Under the pieces are notes generated by a model that worked only from the letters and a program-made list of their open reading frames with translations, was not told where the DNA came from and made no database searches. The position numbers were made by a program, and so were the translations under genes. Of a DNA stretch of 64,000 nt, positions 15,544-23,284 are shown piece by piece. Source of the stretch: Acidobacteriota bacterium (GTDB lineage Bacteria; Acidobacteriota; Thermoanaerobaculia; Multivoradales; JBCCEF01); NCBI GenBank assembly GCA_039030395.1, contig JBCCEF010000009.1, positions 1 through 64,000 of the forward strand, given 5' to 3'. The stretch's first letter is position 1, and every line of letters starts with the position of its first letter.

Positions 15544-16099
15544 TGTTCTGAAGGCCCTTTCGCGAGCGTTGGCGGAAGAGGGAGTGCGCTGGTATGTCTT
15601 CGGAGCGCAGGCGGTGGTTGCCTATGGCCGCCCTCGGCTCACCACTGACGTCGACATTACCGTCGAGCTGAGTCTCGATGAAGCGGAGCGTTTCGCAGAC
15701 CGCCTTCGAGCCCACGGTTTTTTCCCGCGAGAATCCGACGGACCGAACCGAATCGAGCGAACCCGAGTGCTCCTTCTGGTTCACGAATCCAGCGGGTTTC
15801 CGGTGGACTTGGTCATCGCAGGACCCGGGCTGGAAATGTCGTTTCTGGAGATGGCGAAGCCGCTGGATCTTTCCGGGGTACAAGTTCCTGTCATCGATCC
15901 AGCAGATCTGATCACCACCAAGCTACTTGCCGGTAGACCCCAAGATCTCGAAGACGTTCGAGGCCTTCTCCTGGAACGAAAAGTCGAAGTAGATCTGGAA
16001 CGCACTCGGGACACCTTGAAGATGATCGAGCAGGCCCTGGATCGCGGAGACTTGCTGCCCGAGTTGGAGCGGCTGCTCGAAGCAACGAAAGAAGACTGA
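15518..16099 (+). CDS. AbiEii/DUF6036-type nucleotidyltransferase, copy 2
   Basis: About 193 residues from GTG 15518 (VFNLTRLADVLKALSRALAE). The core VRWYVFGAQAVVAYGRPRLT then TDVDITVEL repeats the metal-binding D-x-D motif of copy 1, and PVDLVIAGPG, VIDPADLITTKLLAGRPQDL and EDVRGLLLERKVEVDLERTR are nearly the same. It ends LPELERLLEATKED. All catalytic positions look intact in both copies. The 1.4-1.7 kb modules lie 5.5 kb apart in the same orientation and are diverged, so the duplication is not recent. Role: possible toxin or nucleic-acid modifying enzyme. Confidence 0.8.
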   Translation: MFNLTRLADVLKALSRALAEEGVRWYVFGAQAVVAYGRPRLTTDVDITVELSLDEAERFADRLRAHGFFPRESDGPNRIERTRVLLLVHESSGFPVDLVIAGPGLEMSFLEMAKPLDLSGVQVPVIDPADLITTKLLAGRPQDLEDVRGLLLERKVEVDLERTRDTLKMIEQALDRGDLLPELERLLEATKED

Positions 16100-16134
16100 G
16101 CAGCCGCCCGATCTCGGGAAGGACGGGATGTCCC

Positions 16135-17277
16135 CTACCGCCCCGGCTCCAGCCGCACGTTGCCGGAGCCGGTGTCGACGTCGATCCGGGTGTGGCCGTC
16201 GCCGCGCTTGGCGCCGACGAGTTCGCGGCCGTCGCGGATGAGTTCGGCATCGCCGAACTCCACGCGCAGGTTGCCGCTGCCCTGGTCGGAGGTGAGGTCG
16301 AAACTGGCGTTCGAGTCGGCGACGATCACCACGTTGCCGGAGCCGGTGTCGGCCATCACGTTCCTCGCCCAGTTCAGGGGACTCTCCAGGCGGATGTTGC
16401 CGGAGCCGGTGTCCATGTTGATCTCTTCGGCGTCGAAGTCGCGGGCGGTGATGTTGCCGGAGCCGGTGTCCATCTCCGCCTGGCGGACGCGGCCGTAGGC
16501 CACCCGGATGTCGCCGGACCCGGTGTCGAAGCGCGCCGTTTCGCCTTCGACCCGGGCGAGGTCGATGTCGCCGGAGCCGGTGTCGACGTCCGCGTCGCCG
16601 CGCACCGAGCCCACCTTGACGTCGCCGGAGCCGGTGTCCGCCAGGAGGTCGCCCTCGACGTCGCCCAGGGTGATGTCGCCGGACCCGGTGTCGAGGTCGA
16701 GATCGGCGTTCAGGGAATCGCCGTCGATGCCGCCGACGACGTTGCGCACGCCGAGGCTGGCGCCGGACGGCACTTCGATGCGCAGGTTGGCGTAGAGCAC
16801 CGGACCCCGACTCCGGTTGGTGACGGTGACCTTCTTGCCGAGGTACTTGGTGCTGGTGGAGCTGTTGTTGAAGAAGGAGCCGCTGCCGCGCGGGTAGGAG
16901 AATTTGCGGTGGTCGTCCACCGGGTAGGAGAGCGCCCAGCCGGCCTTTCCATTGCGGGTCGACTCGCGCCAGTCCATGGCATCGATGAGCTTCTGGGTTT
17001 CGGACGGGGAGCCGCCGGCGGCGTGGATCTCGGCCACGACGCGGGTTTCCGAGCCGGAGCCCTGGACGATCTCGACTTCTCCGGCGAGGTTTTGAAGCCG
17101 GACGCTCGCCGGGAAGGTGCGCTCCAGCACTCGGCGCTCGATATCGGCCCGTTCGACGGCGGCGCCGTCGGCGCTCACGTCATAGGCACAACCGGTGGTG
17201 GTTGCGAAGAAGGCGAGGAGGACGAGAAGCCCCAATCCCAGCCAGGCGACGGACGGACGGTGGTTCAATCGGTTCAT
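16135..17277 (-). CDS. DUF4097-type lipoprotein with DTGSGD repeats
   Basis: 380 residues. Lipobox-like TTTGC (Cys30) after a hydrophobic signal predicts a lipid anchor. Residues ~50-190 form a first beta domain (VRLQNLAGEVEIVQGSGSET). The C-terminal half is a parallel-beta repeat in which DTGSGD or DTGSGN appears eight times, plus one DQGSGN variant, every ~19-24 residues (for example LDTGSGDITLGDVEGD, ADTGSGDVKVGSVRGD, MDTGSGNIRLESPL). This is the DUF4097 adhesin-like fold. The repeat is strict enough to show in DNA as a recurring CCGGAGCCGGTGTC. It probably forms a rigid Asp/Gly-faced surface, maybe calcium-binding (inference). Confidence 0.85.
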   Translation of the reverse strand: MNRLNHRPSVAWLGLGLLVLLAFFATTTGCAYDVSADGAAVERADIERRVLERTFPASVRLQNLAGEVEIVQGSGSETRVVAEIHAAGGSPSETQKLIDAMDWRESTRNGKAGWALSYPVDDHRKFSYPRGSGSFFNNSSTSTKYLGKKVTVTNRSRGPVLYANLRIEVPSGASLGVRNVVGGIDGDSLNADLDLDTGSGDITLGDVEGDLLADTGSGDVKVGSVRGDADVDTGSGDIDLARVEGETARFDTGSGDIRVAYGRVRQAEMDTGSGNITARDFDAEEINMDTGSGNIRLESPLNWARNVMADTGSGNVVIVADSNASFDLTSDQGSGNLRVEFGDAELIRDGRELVGAKRGDGHTRIDVDTGSGNVRLEPGR

Positions 17278-17381
17278 GGGCGGTCTCCTTCTCGGTCAGT
17301 GATTCAACACCCCTACGTTCTCACGGCGCGGAAAGTTCCAGCGCCGGATAAAGGAGTGGAGAAATGGCTCGGCCAGCGAGC

Positions 17382-17387
17382 TAAGAT
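17382..17387 (+). promoter_or_regulatory. candidate -10 box (TAAGAT) for the MscS-SLC12 operon
   Basis: TAAGAT lies 32 nt before GTG 17420 in the divergent space between the DUF4097 lipoprotein and the channel gene. No clear -35. Confidence 0.3.
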
Positions 17388-17419
17388 ACTCCGATTGTGC
17401 GCAGTCGAAAGACCTCATC

Positions 17420-18400
17420 GTGAGCGATTGGATCCCGCGACTTCAGGAGTGGATCTCGTCCGCTCTGGGCGTTCCCGCGACGTACCACCAGCCGCTGGCG
17501 CTGTCCGTCGCCCTGATCGCGCTGCTGTGGTTGATCCGCTCGCTGATCTTGCGGGTGGTGGCGCGGCGCGCGGACATGCGCGCCCAGTACCGCTGGAAGA
17601 AGGTTTCCGGCTACGTGGCGGTGATCCTCGCCCTCCTCGCCCTGGTGCGCTTGTGGTTCGGCGGTATCCAGTCCCTCGCCACCTACTTCGGCCTGCTTTC
17701 CGCCGGCCTCGCTATCGCTCTCAAGGATTTGGTGGTCAATTTCGCCGGATGGCTGTTCATTCTGTGGCGGCGGCCCTTCGAGGTGGGCGACCGCATCGAG
17801 ATCGGTGAGCGCGCCGGCGACGTGATCGACCTGCGCATCTTTCAGTTCACCCTGATGGAAATCGGCAACTGGGTGCACGCGGACCAGAGCACCGGCCGCA
17901 TCATCCACATCCCCAACGGCCTGGTTTTCAGCCAACCGGTGGCGAGCTACACCAAGGGATTCCAGATGATCTGGGACGAGCTGGAGGTGTTGGTGACCTT
18001 CGAGAGCGACTGGAAAAAGGCTAAGGCGATCCTCCAGGAGATTGCCGAGGAGCGCGGCCGGCCGGTCGCCGAACAGGCCGCCGAGCGGGTGCGCCAGGCA
18101 GCCCAGCGGTTCATGATCGTGTACTCGAAACTCACCCCGATCGTGTACACCAAGGTGGTGGACAGCGGCGTGCTGCTGACGGTTCGGTACCTGGTCAACC
18201 CGCGCACCCGCCGGGGCAGCGCCGAGGCGATTTGGGAAGACATTCTGGCGGCCTTCGCGGAGCACTCGGACATCGACTTCGCCTATCCGACGATGCGGTA
18301 CTACGACAACGTGACCGAAGGCAAACCGGACGCCCGGGCGCGGCCGGAAACCCTCGGCCCGACGGCCGGCGGTGATTGGACTCCCGGGGGCGACGGATGA
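17420..18400 (+). CDS. MscS-family mechanosensitive channel
   Basis: 326 residues from GTG 17420. Three membrane helices are visible (LALSVALIALLWLIRSLIL; VSGYVAVILALLALVRLWF; YFGLLSAGLAIALKDLVVNF with the Gly/Ala-rich pore helix). The beta domain begins GWLFILWRRPFEVGDRIEIG, the hallmark of MscS proteins. A C-terminal mixed domain follows (VRYLVNPRTRRGSAEAIWED, IDFAYPTMRYYDN). MscS channels open under membrane tension and release solutes. Its stop overlaps the next gene's ATG (ATGA), so the channel is co-translated with an SLC12-like transporter, a sensible pair for osmotic or ion control. Confidence 0.9.
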   Translation: MSDWIPRLQEWISSALGVPATYHQPLALSVALIALLWLIRSLILRVVARRADMRAQYRWKKVSGYVAVILALLALVRLWFGGIQSLATYFGLLSAGLAIALKDLVVNFAGWLFILWRRPFEVGDRIEIGERAGDVIDLRIFQFTLMEIGNWVHADQSTGRIIHIPNGLVFSQPVASYTKGFQMIWDELEVLVTFESDWKKAKAILQEIAEERGRPVAEQAAERVRQAAQRFMIVYSKLTPIVYTKVVDSGVLLTVRYLVNPRTRRGSAEAIWEDILAAFAEHSDIDFAYPTMRYYDNVTEGKPDARARPETLGPTAGGDWTPGGDG

Positions 18401-20589
18401 CCCTCAGCGAAGCCCTGAACGGTCAGGGCGCCGCCCCCCAGAAGGAAAAGCTCAGCACCTTCTACGGGGTGTTCACGCCTTCGATTCTCACCATCTTGGG
18501 CGTGGTGCTGTTCCTGCGCACCGGCTGGGTGGTGGCGAACGTGGGCCTCCTCGGCGCCTTGGCGATCGTGGTGCTGGCCCACCTGATCACCTTCTCGACG
18601 GCCCTCTCGGTGTCGGCCATCGCGACCAATATGCGGGTGGGGGCCGGCGGCGCCTATTTCATGATCTCCCGCTCCCTGGGACTGGAGATCGGAGGCGCCA
18701 TCGGCATTCCGCTGTTCCTGGCCCAGACCTTCTCGGTCACCCTCTACGCCTTCGGTTTGGCGGAGAGCCTGCAGCTCTTCTGGCCGGAACTGCCGATGCG
18801 GCCGGTGGCGGCCCTGACGGTGCTGTCGGTGGCCCTGCTGGCCGGGCGCAGCGCGAAGCTGGCGCTGAAGGCACAGGTGCCGATCATGCTGGCCATCGGC
18901 GTGGCGTTACTGTCGCTGGCGATTGGAGCCACCGGGCGATTCTCGGAGACCCTGCCGCTCTCCGCCAGCCTGGAGACCGGCGAGGGATTCTGGCAGGTGT
19001 TCGCGGTGTTTTTCCCGGCGGTCACCGGGCTGATGGCCGGCATCAGTCTCTCCGGCGATCTCGCCAACCCCACTCGCAGCATCGTGCGCGGTACCTTGGC
19101 GGCGGTGGTCGTCGGGTTCGTGGTGTACCTGCTGGTACCGGTGCTGCTGGCGGCCGCCGCGCCGCCGACTCAACTGGTGGACAACCTGGTGTGGATCAAG
19201 CTGGCGGCGGTGCCGGCGCTGATTCTGCCGGGTCTGGTCGGCGCCATCCTGTCGTCGGCCCTGGGCAGCATCCTGGGCGCTCCGCGCACCCTCGAAGCGC
19301 TGGCGACGGATCGGGTGGTGCCCTCCTTGAACCGCACCTTCTTCGGTCGCCCGATCCACGGCGTGGCCCACCTGTTCTCGACCCTGGTGGCGCTCGCCGC
19401 CGTCGGCCTCGGTGGCTTGAACGCCGTGGCCCCCATCTTGACGATGTTCTTCCTGACCACCTATGGGGTGGTGAACCTGGTGGCGGGGCTGGAGCAATTG
19501 GCCGGCTCGCCCTCCTTCCGGCCGACCCTGCGGGTGCCCTGGTGGGTGTCGCTGATGGGCGCCGCCGGCTGTGTGTGGGTGATGGGCCTGATCAACCCGC
19601 TGGCGGCGACCATCGCGGTGGTGGTGGAGGCCGGGGTGTACCTGCTGCTTCGGCGGCGCTCCCTCGGAGCGGCCTGGGGTGACCTGCGCTATGGCGCCCT
19701 GATGTCCTTGAACCGGGTGCTGCTTTTGAAGCTGCGCCGCCTGCCGATCGATCCGCGCAACTGGCGGCCGCACATCCTGGTGTTCGCCGACGACGCCGAA
19801 CGGCGGGTGGAGCTGATTCGGTTTTCTTCCTGGCTGAACCAGAACCGCGGCATCCTGACGGTGTCGGAGCTGTTGATCGGCGATCTCGAGACCCTCGCTC
19901 CGGAGTTGCCGGCGCGCACCCGCCGGACGTCGGATTTTCTCGACCAAGAGGGCATTGTGGCCTTCGCCGAGATGGAAGTGGCAAACGACTTCGAGAGCGG
20001 CGCCCTCAACATCTGCCAGGCCAACGGCATCGCCGGCCTGACCTCGAACACCATCATGTTCGGCTGGAGCGATCAGCCAGAGCGGCTGCACGCGCTGCTG
20101 CGCATCGTCCGCAAGGCGGCTCTGCTGGAGAAATCCACCATTCTCTGCCGCATCGCCTCACGCCGCTGGACCTCGGAACTGCGGCGCATCGACATCTGGT
20201 GGGGCGGCCTAGAGAACAACGGCGACATGCTTTTGCTGTTCGCCTACCTGGTGTCCCTCAACCCGGAGTGGTCCAAGGCCACCTTGACGGTGAAGACGGT
20301 GGCCTCCAACGCCATGACCATGGAACAGACCGAGCGCGGTCTACAGGCCCTGATCGAGCGCTGCCGGATCAAGGCCGAAACGCGGGTGATCGAGCGCGCC
20401 GAGGGCGACACGGTGCGCGAGATCATCCAGCGCGAGTCGAGCGATGCGGACGCCGTCTTCCTCGGTTTGAAGGCCGTGGGCCCCGGTGAGGAGGTGGCCT
20501 ACGCTCAGCGCCTGCAGGAGATGGTCGGCGATCTGCCGACGGTGGTGCTGGTGCGCGCTTCGGGTCCCTTCACGGGACGCTTATTGTGA
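18397..20589 (+). CDS. SLC12-like (cation-chloride cotransporter type) APC-superfamily transporter
   Basis: 730 residues. About twelve membrane helices; the first reads FYGVFTPSILTILGVVLFLR followed by TGWVVANVGLLGALAIVV, the signature of SLC12-like APC transporters. Further conserved pieces are MRVGAGGAYFMISRSLGLEI, GAIGIPLFLAQTFSVTLYAF and GSILGAPRTLEALATDRVVP. A ~240-residue cytosolic C-terminal part (HILVFADDAERRVELIRFSS, RSGLQALIERCRI-like region, SSDADAVFLGLKAV, ending VVLVRASGPFTGRLL) resembles the SLC12 C-terminal/USP-like domain. Bacterial members are thought to move K+, Cl- or amino acids; the substrate is not set here. Translationally coupled to the MscS gene. Confidence 0.85.
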   Translation: MTLSEALNGQGAAPQKEKLSTFYGVFTPSILTILGVVLFLRTGWVVANVGLLGALAIVVLAHLITFSTALSVSAIATNMRVGAGGAYFMISRSLGLEIGGAIGIPLFLAQTFSVTLYAFGLAESLQLFWPELPMRPVAALTVLSVALLAGRSAKLALKAQVPIMLAIGVALLSLAIGATGRFSETLPLSASLETGEGFWQVFAVFFPAVTGLMAGISLSGDLANPTRSIVRGTLAAVVVGFVVYLLVPVLLAAAAPPTQLVDNLVWIKLAAVPALILPGLVGAILSSALGSILGAPRTLEALATDRVVPSLNRTFFGRPIHGVAHLFSTLVALAAVGLGGLNAVAPILTMFFLTTYGVVNLVAGLEQLAGSPSFRPTLRVPWWVSLMGAAGCVWVMGLINPLAATIAVVVEAGVYLLLRRRSLGAAWGDLRYGALMSLNRVLLLKLRRLPIDPRNWRPHILVFADDAERRVELIRFSSWLNQNRGILTVSELLIGDLETLAPELPARTRRTSDFLDQEGIVAFAEMEVANDFESGALNICQANGIAGLTSNTIMFGWSDQPERLHALLRIVRKAALLEKSTILCRIASRRWTSELRRIDIWWGGLENNGDMLLLFAYLVSLNPEWSKATLTVKTVASNAMTMEQTERGLQALIERCRIKAETRVIERAEGDTVREIIQRESSDADAVFLGLKAVGPGEEVAYAQRLQEMVGDLPTVVLVRASGPFTGRLL

Positions 20590-20593
20590 TCAT

Positions 20594-20690
20594 AGGGGGC
20601 TAGCGCCACCTTACCTCCAAGAAGTGTCATTCTTGGAGGCTCACCCCGTCTTCGGCGGCTTCGCCGCCGCCTCGGTCTTCGACCTCGGTT
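20594..20690 (+). repeat. post-stop-codon palindromic element, copy 1
   Basis: Starts 5 nt after the stop of the SLC12-like gene. Order: AGGGGGCTAGCGCCACC, then a perfect 10-bp hairpin (CCTCCAAGAA, loop GTGTCA, TTCTTGGAGG; 20614-20639), then CTCACCCCGTC, then a second hairpin CGGCGGC-TTC-GCCGCCG (20653-20669). The same order of blocks occurs at 23108 and, on the minus strand, at 27851-27952. Confidence 0.75.
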
Positions 20691-20691
20691 A

Positions 20692-20714
20692 CGATCTGCT
20701 GGGCTAGCAGATCG
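20692..20714 (+). terminator. hairpin, possible terminator
   Basis: CGATCTGCT, loop GGGCT, AGCAGATCG: a perfect 9-bp stem directly after repeat copy 1. No run of T follows, so termination is only a guess. Confidence 0.35.
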
Positions 20715-20821
20715 CTCCCATACGCCGAACGAAACGATCGCATCTCTCGTAAGACGCTCGGGAATCCCGGTAGACTCTGGCATCGTATTTCTACTTGGCC
20801 TGTCTTCAGGAGATCTTCATC

Positions 20822-23068
20822 ATGCGCTTCCACCTTCCCAGTCGCCTGCTTCTCGCGCTCGTCGCCGCACTGCTCGTCTTCCCGGTCTTCGCCGAGGCGG
20901 ACGCGGCGCCCAGCACCGTCGCTGACGAACCCGTTCGCCTGACCCTGGACGACATTTTCTCGCCGGCGGCGATGATGCCGCGCGGCCCGAGTTCCTTCGC
21001 CTGGTCGCCGGACGGCGCCACTCTGGCCTTCCGCGACCGGGACGACGAGGGCGAGGCCCTCTGGCTGCTCGACGCGACGGAAGGTGAGCGCAGCGCGCTA
21101 CTGCGACCCGAGGAGGACAGCGAAGGCGAAGGCGGAGACGCCGGCGGCGGGCACCCCGGCGGAGGCGCCGGAGTTGGCACCTTCCACTGGGCACCGGACA
21201 GCTCTTGGCTGCTGCTCGAACGGGACGACGATCTCCATCGCCTCGATCGCGCCAGCGGCGAGGTCACCGCCCTGACGGACAACGAACTGGAGGAAAACGA
21301 TCCGAAGATCTCGCCGGACGGCCAGCACATCGGCTTCGTGCGGGACGACGACCTGTGGGTGCTGGAGGTGGCGAGCGGCGACGAGACGCGCTTGACCTTC
21401 GACGGGCGCCACAACCGGATTTTGAACGGCACCACCGACTGGGTGTATTGGGAGGAGCTGTGGGGTCGCGCCGGAACCGGCTTCTGGTGGGCGCCGGAGG
21501 GAGACCGCATCGCCTTCTACCGCTTCGACGAAGAGGGGGTGCCGACCTATCCGCTGATCGACTTTCAGGGTACCTACCCGGTGATCGAGCACCAGAAGTA
21601 CCCGAAGGCCGGCCAGACCAATCCGCGAGTGCGGGTCGGCGTGGTGGAGGTCGACTCCGGCGAGCTTCTGTGGCTCTCGACCGGTGACGACGACCGCGAA
21701 TACCTGGCCCGGGTCCACTGGCGGCCGGACGGCGAGGCGATCGCCGTGCACCGCATCAACCGCGACCAGAACCGCCTGGACATCCTGCTGTGCGGCACCG
21801 ACGACGGAGCCTGCGAAACCGTCTACACGGAAACGGCGGAAACCTGGGTGTACATCGAGGAGAAGTTTCAGTTTCTTTCAGACGGCGGCTTCGTGCGGGA
21901 TTCGGAGCAGGACGGCTGGCGCCATCTCTACCGCCACGGAGCGGACGGCGCGATGACGGCCCAACTGACGGACGGCGACTGGGCGGTGTCCTCCGTCGAG
22001 AGCATCGACGAAGGGCGCGGCGAGGTCGTGTTCACCGCCTTCGGCGAGGGGCCGATGGGAGCCAAGGACCGGCGGGTGATGGCCGTCGCCCTGGACGGCG
22101 CCTCAGCGCCCCGTGCGCTGACCGAGGGCGCAGGCTGGCACCGGGCGCGGGTCGCTCCCAAGACCGGGCACTGGGTGCACGAGCACAGCCGCGCCAACGA
22201 TGCCGGCGGGCGGGTGGTGAAAACAGCCGACGGCCGCCAGATCGCCGATCTGTCCTCGCAGCCGCCGGCGCTCGATCCCGCTGGGCTGCCAAAGTGGGAG
22301 TTCTTGACCATCCCCGGCCCCGAAGGTTCGAATCTGCCGGCTCGCCTGATGTTGCCGGCCGGCGTCGAGCCGGGGGACGAAGGTACAAAACGCCACCCGG
22401 TGATCATGTACCACTACGGCGGCCCGGCCTCGCAGGTGGTGCGGGACGCTTGGAGCGTGCGGGACGGCTGGAGCCGGATGATGGCGACCCGCGGCTTCGG
22501 GGTGCTGATGGTGGACAACCAGGCTTCGGTATTCTTCGGCAAGACCGGCGCGGACCGCGTTCACCGGCGCTTCGGCCCGACCAACCTGGCGGCCCAGGAG
22601 GCGGCGGTGGCGTGGCTGAAGGAGCAGTCCTGGGCGGATGCGGAGCGTATCGGCCTGTGGGGCTGGTCCGGCGGCGGCTCGAACACCCTTTACTGCCTGT
22701 TCAATAGCCCGCGCACCTGGAAAGCCGGCGTGGCCGGCGCCCCGGTGACTCGCTGGGACCTCTACGACACCATCTGGACGGAACGCTACCTCGACCACCC
22801 GGAATCGAACGAAGAGGGCTACCGCCTATCGTCGCCGGTGACCCACGCGGAGAACCTGGATTCCGCCCTGCTGGTGATCCACGGCGTGGCGGACGACAAT
22901 GTCCACCCGCAGAACACCCTGGTGCTAGCCAACGCCCTGATCCAGGCCGGCAAACCCTTCGAACAGGGCATCTACCCGGGGCAGAAGCACGGCTTCCGCG
23001 GCAAGTCCGCGCGCCACTTCTACGACCACATGACGCGGTTTTTCGAACGGGAGTTGTCGAACAGATGA
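20822..23068 (+). CDS. secreted S9B dipeptidyl-peptidase IV-like enzyme
   Basis: 748 residues. Signal peptide (LPSRLLLALVAALLVFPVFA) predicts export. The N-terminal beta-propeller has the DPP-IV segment LNGTTDWVYWEELWG, whose Glu pair binds the substrate N-terminus in this family, and FWWAPEGDRIAFYRFDE. The C-terminal alpha/beta-hydrolase domain carries the triad: Ser in LWGWSGGGSNTLY near residue 616, Asp in HGVADDNVHPQNT and His in YPGQKHGFRG. DPP-IV enzymes remove X-Pro or X-Ala dipeptides from peptide N-termini. The Ser elbow is G-W-S-G-G rather than G-W-S-Y-G, so specificity may differ. A TAGACT box at 20771 could be its promoter. ATG 20822 preferred over a longer upstream start because the signal peptide begins there. 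Confidence 0.9.
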   Translation: MRFHLPSRLLLALVAALLVFPVFAEADAAPSTVADEPVRLTLDDIFSPAAMMPRGPSSFAWSPDGATLAFRDRDDEGEALWLLDATEGERSALLRPEEDSEGEGGDAGGGHPGGGAGVGTFHWAPDSSWLLLERDDDLHRLDRASGEVTALTDNELEENDPKISPDGQHIGFVRDDDLWVLEVASGDETRLTFDGRHNRILNGTTDWVYWEELWGRAGTGFWWAPEGDRIAFYRFDEEGVPTYPLIDFQGTYPVIEHQKYPKAGQTNPRVRVGVVEVDSGELLWLSTGDDDREYLARVHWRPDGEAIAVHRINRDQNRLDILLCGTDDGACETVYTETAETWVYIEEKFQFLSDGGFVRDSEQDGWRHLYRHGADGAMTAQLTDGDWAVSSVESIDEGRGEVVFTAFGEGPMGAKDRRVMAVALDGASAPRALTEGAGWHRARVAPKTGHWVHEHSRANDAGGRVVKTADGRQIADLSSQPPALDPAGLPKWEFLTIPGPEGSNLPARLMLPAGVEPGDEGTKRHPVIMYHYGGPASQVVRDAWSVRDGWSRMMATRGFGVLMVDNQASVFFGKTGADRVHRRFGPTNLAAQEAAVAWLKEQSWADAERIGLWGWSGGGSNTLYCLFNSPRTWKAGVAGAPVTRWDLYDTIWTERYLDHPESNEEGYRLSSPVTHAENLDSALLVIHGVADDNVHPQNTLVLANALIQAGKPFEQGIYPGQKHGFRGKSARHFYDHMTRFFERELSNR

Positions 23069-23097
23069 CGTCGGCAGATTGTCATCTGTTCGACAAC
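23053..23097 (+). terminator. long hairpin across the stop codon of the S9 peptidase gene
   Basis: GTTGTCGAACAGATGAC (23053-23069) pairs perfectly over 17 bp with GTCATCTGTTCGACAAC (23081-23097), loop of 11 nt, followed by TTTTGG. The left arm contains the last codons and the stop codon. It should act as a bidirectional or Rho-independent-like terminator. Confidence 0.7.
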
Positions 23098-23107
23098 TTT
23101 TGGTTCT

Positions 23108-23188
23108 AGGGGGGCTAAAGGCGCCCCCCTAACCCCCCGTCCTCGGCGGGCTACTCGCCCGCCGCTTCGCCCTTCGGGCTCAGGGCGC
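23108..23188 (+). repeat. post-stop-codon palindromic element, copy 2
   Basis: AGGGGGGCTAAAGGCGCCCCCCT (in pieces: AGGGGGGCT, AAAGG, CGCCCCCCT), then ACCCCCCGTCCTCGGCGGGC, then GCCCGCCGCTTCGCCCTTC. Same block order as copies 1 and 3, but the central hairpin is missing. It lies 40 bp after the S9 peptidase stop, in the gene's orientation. Confidence 0.7.
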
Positions 23189-23284
23189 AAAGATCACCCA
23201 GACAGGTACAGCGGACCTTACTGACGAGAGTCAGCTCCACGGTCCCGCCGGGCCACGATTGATCCTTTGTTGCTCTAAAGAAAC

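Noticed and set aside
16135-17000. Regular DNA repeats as a possible CRISPR array
   Set aside because: The repeats are codons for DTGSGD inside an open reading frame, and the spacers are coding.
16192-17808. 538-aa plus-strand frame rich in VAGAGV repeats
   Set aside because: It is the antisense reading of the DTGSGD repeats of the DUF4097 lipoprotein.
18907-20091. 394-aa minus-strand frame over the SLC12-like gene
   Set aside because: His/Gln/Arg-rich antisense text; the sense frame has a full set of membrane helices.
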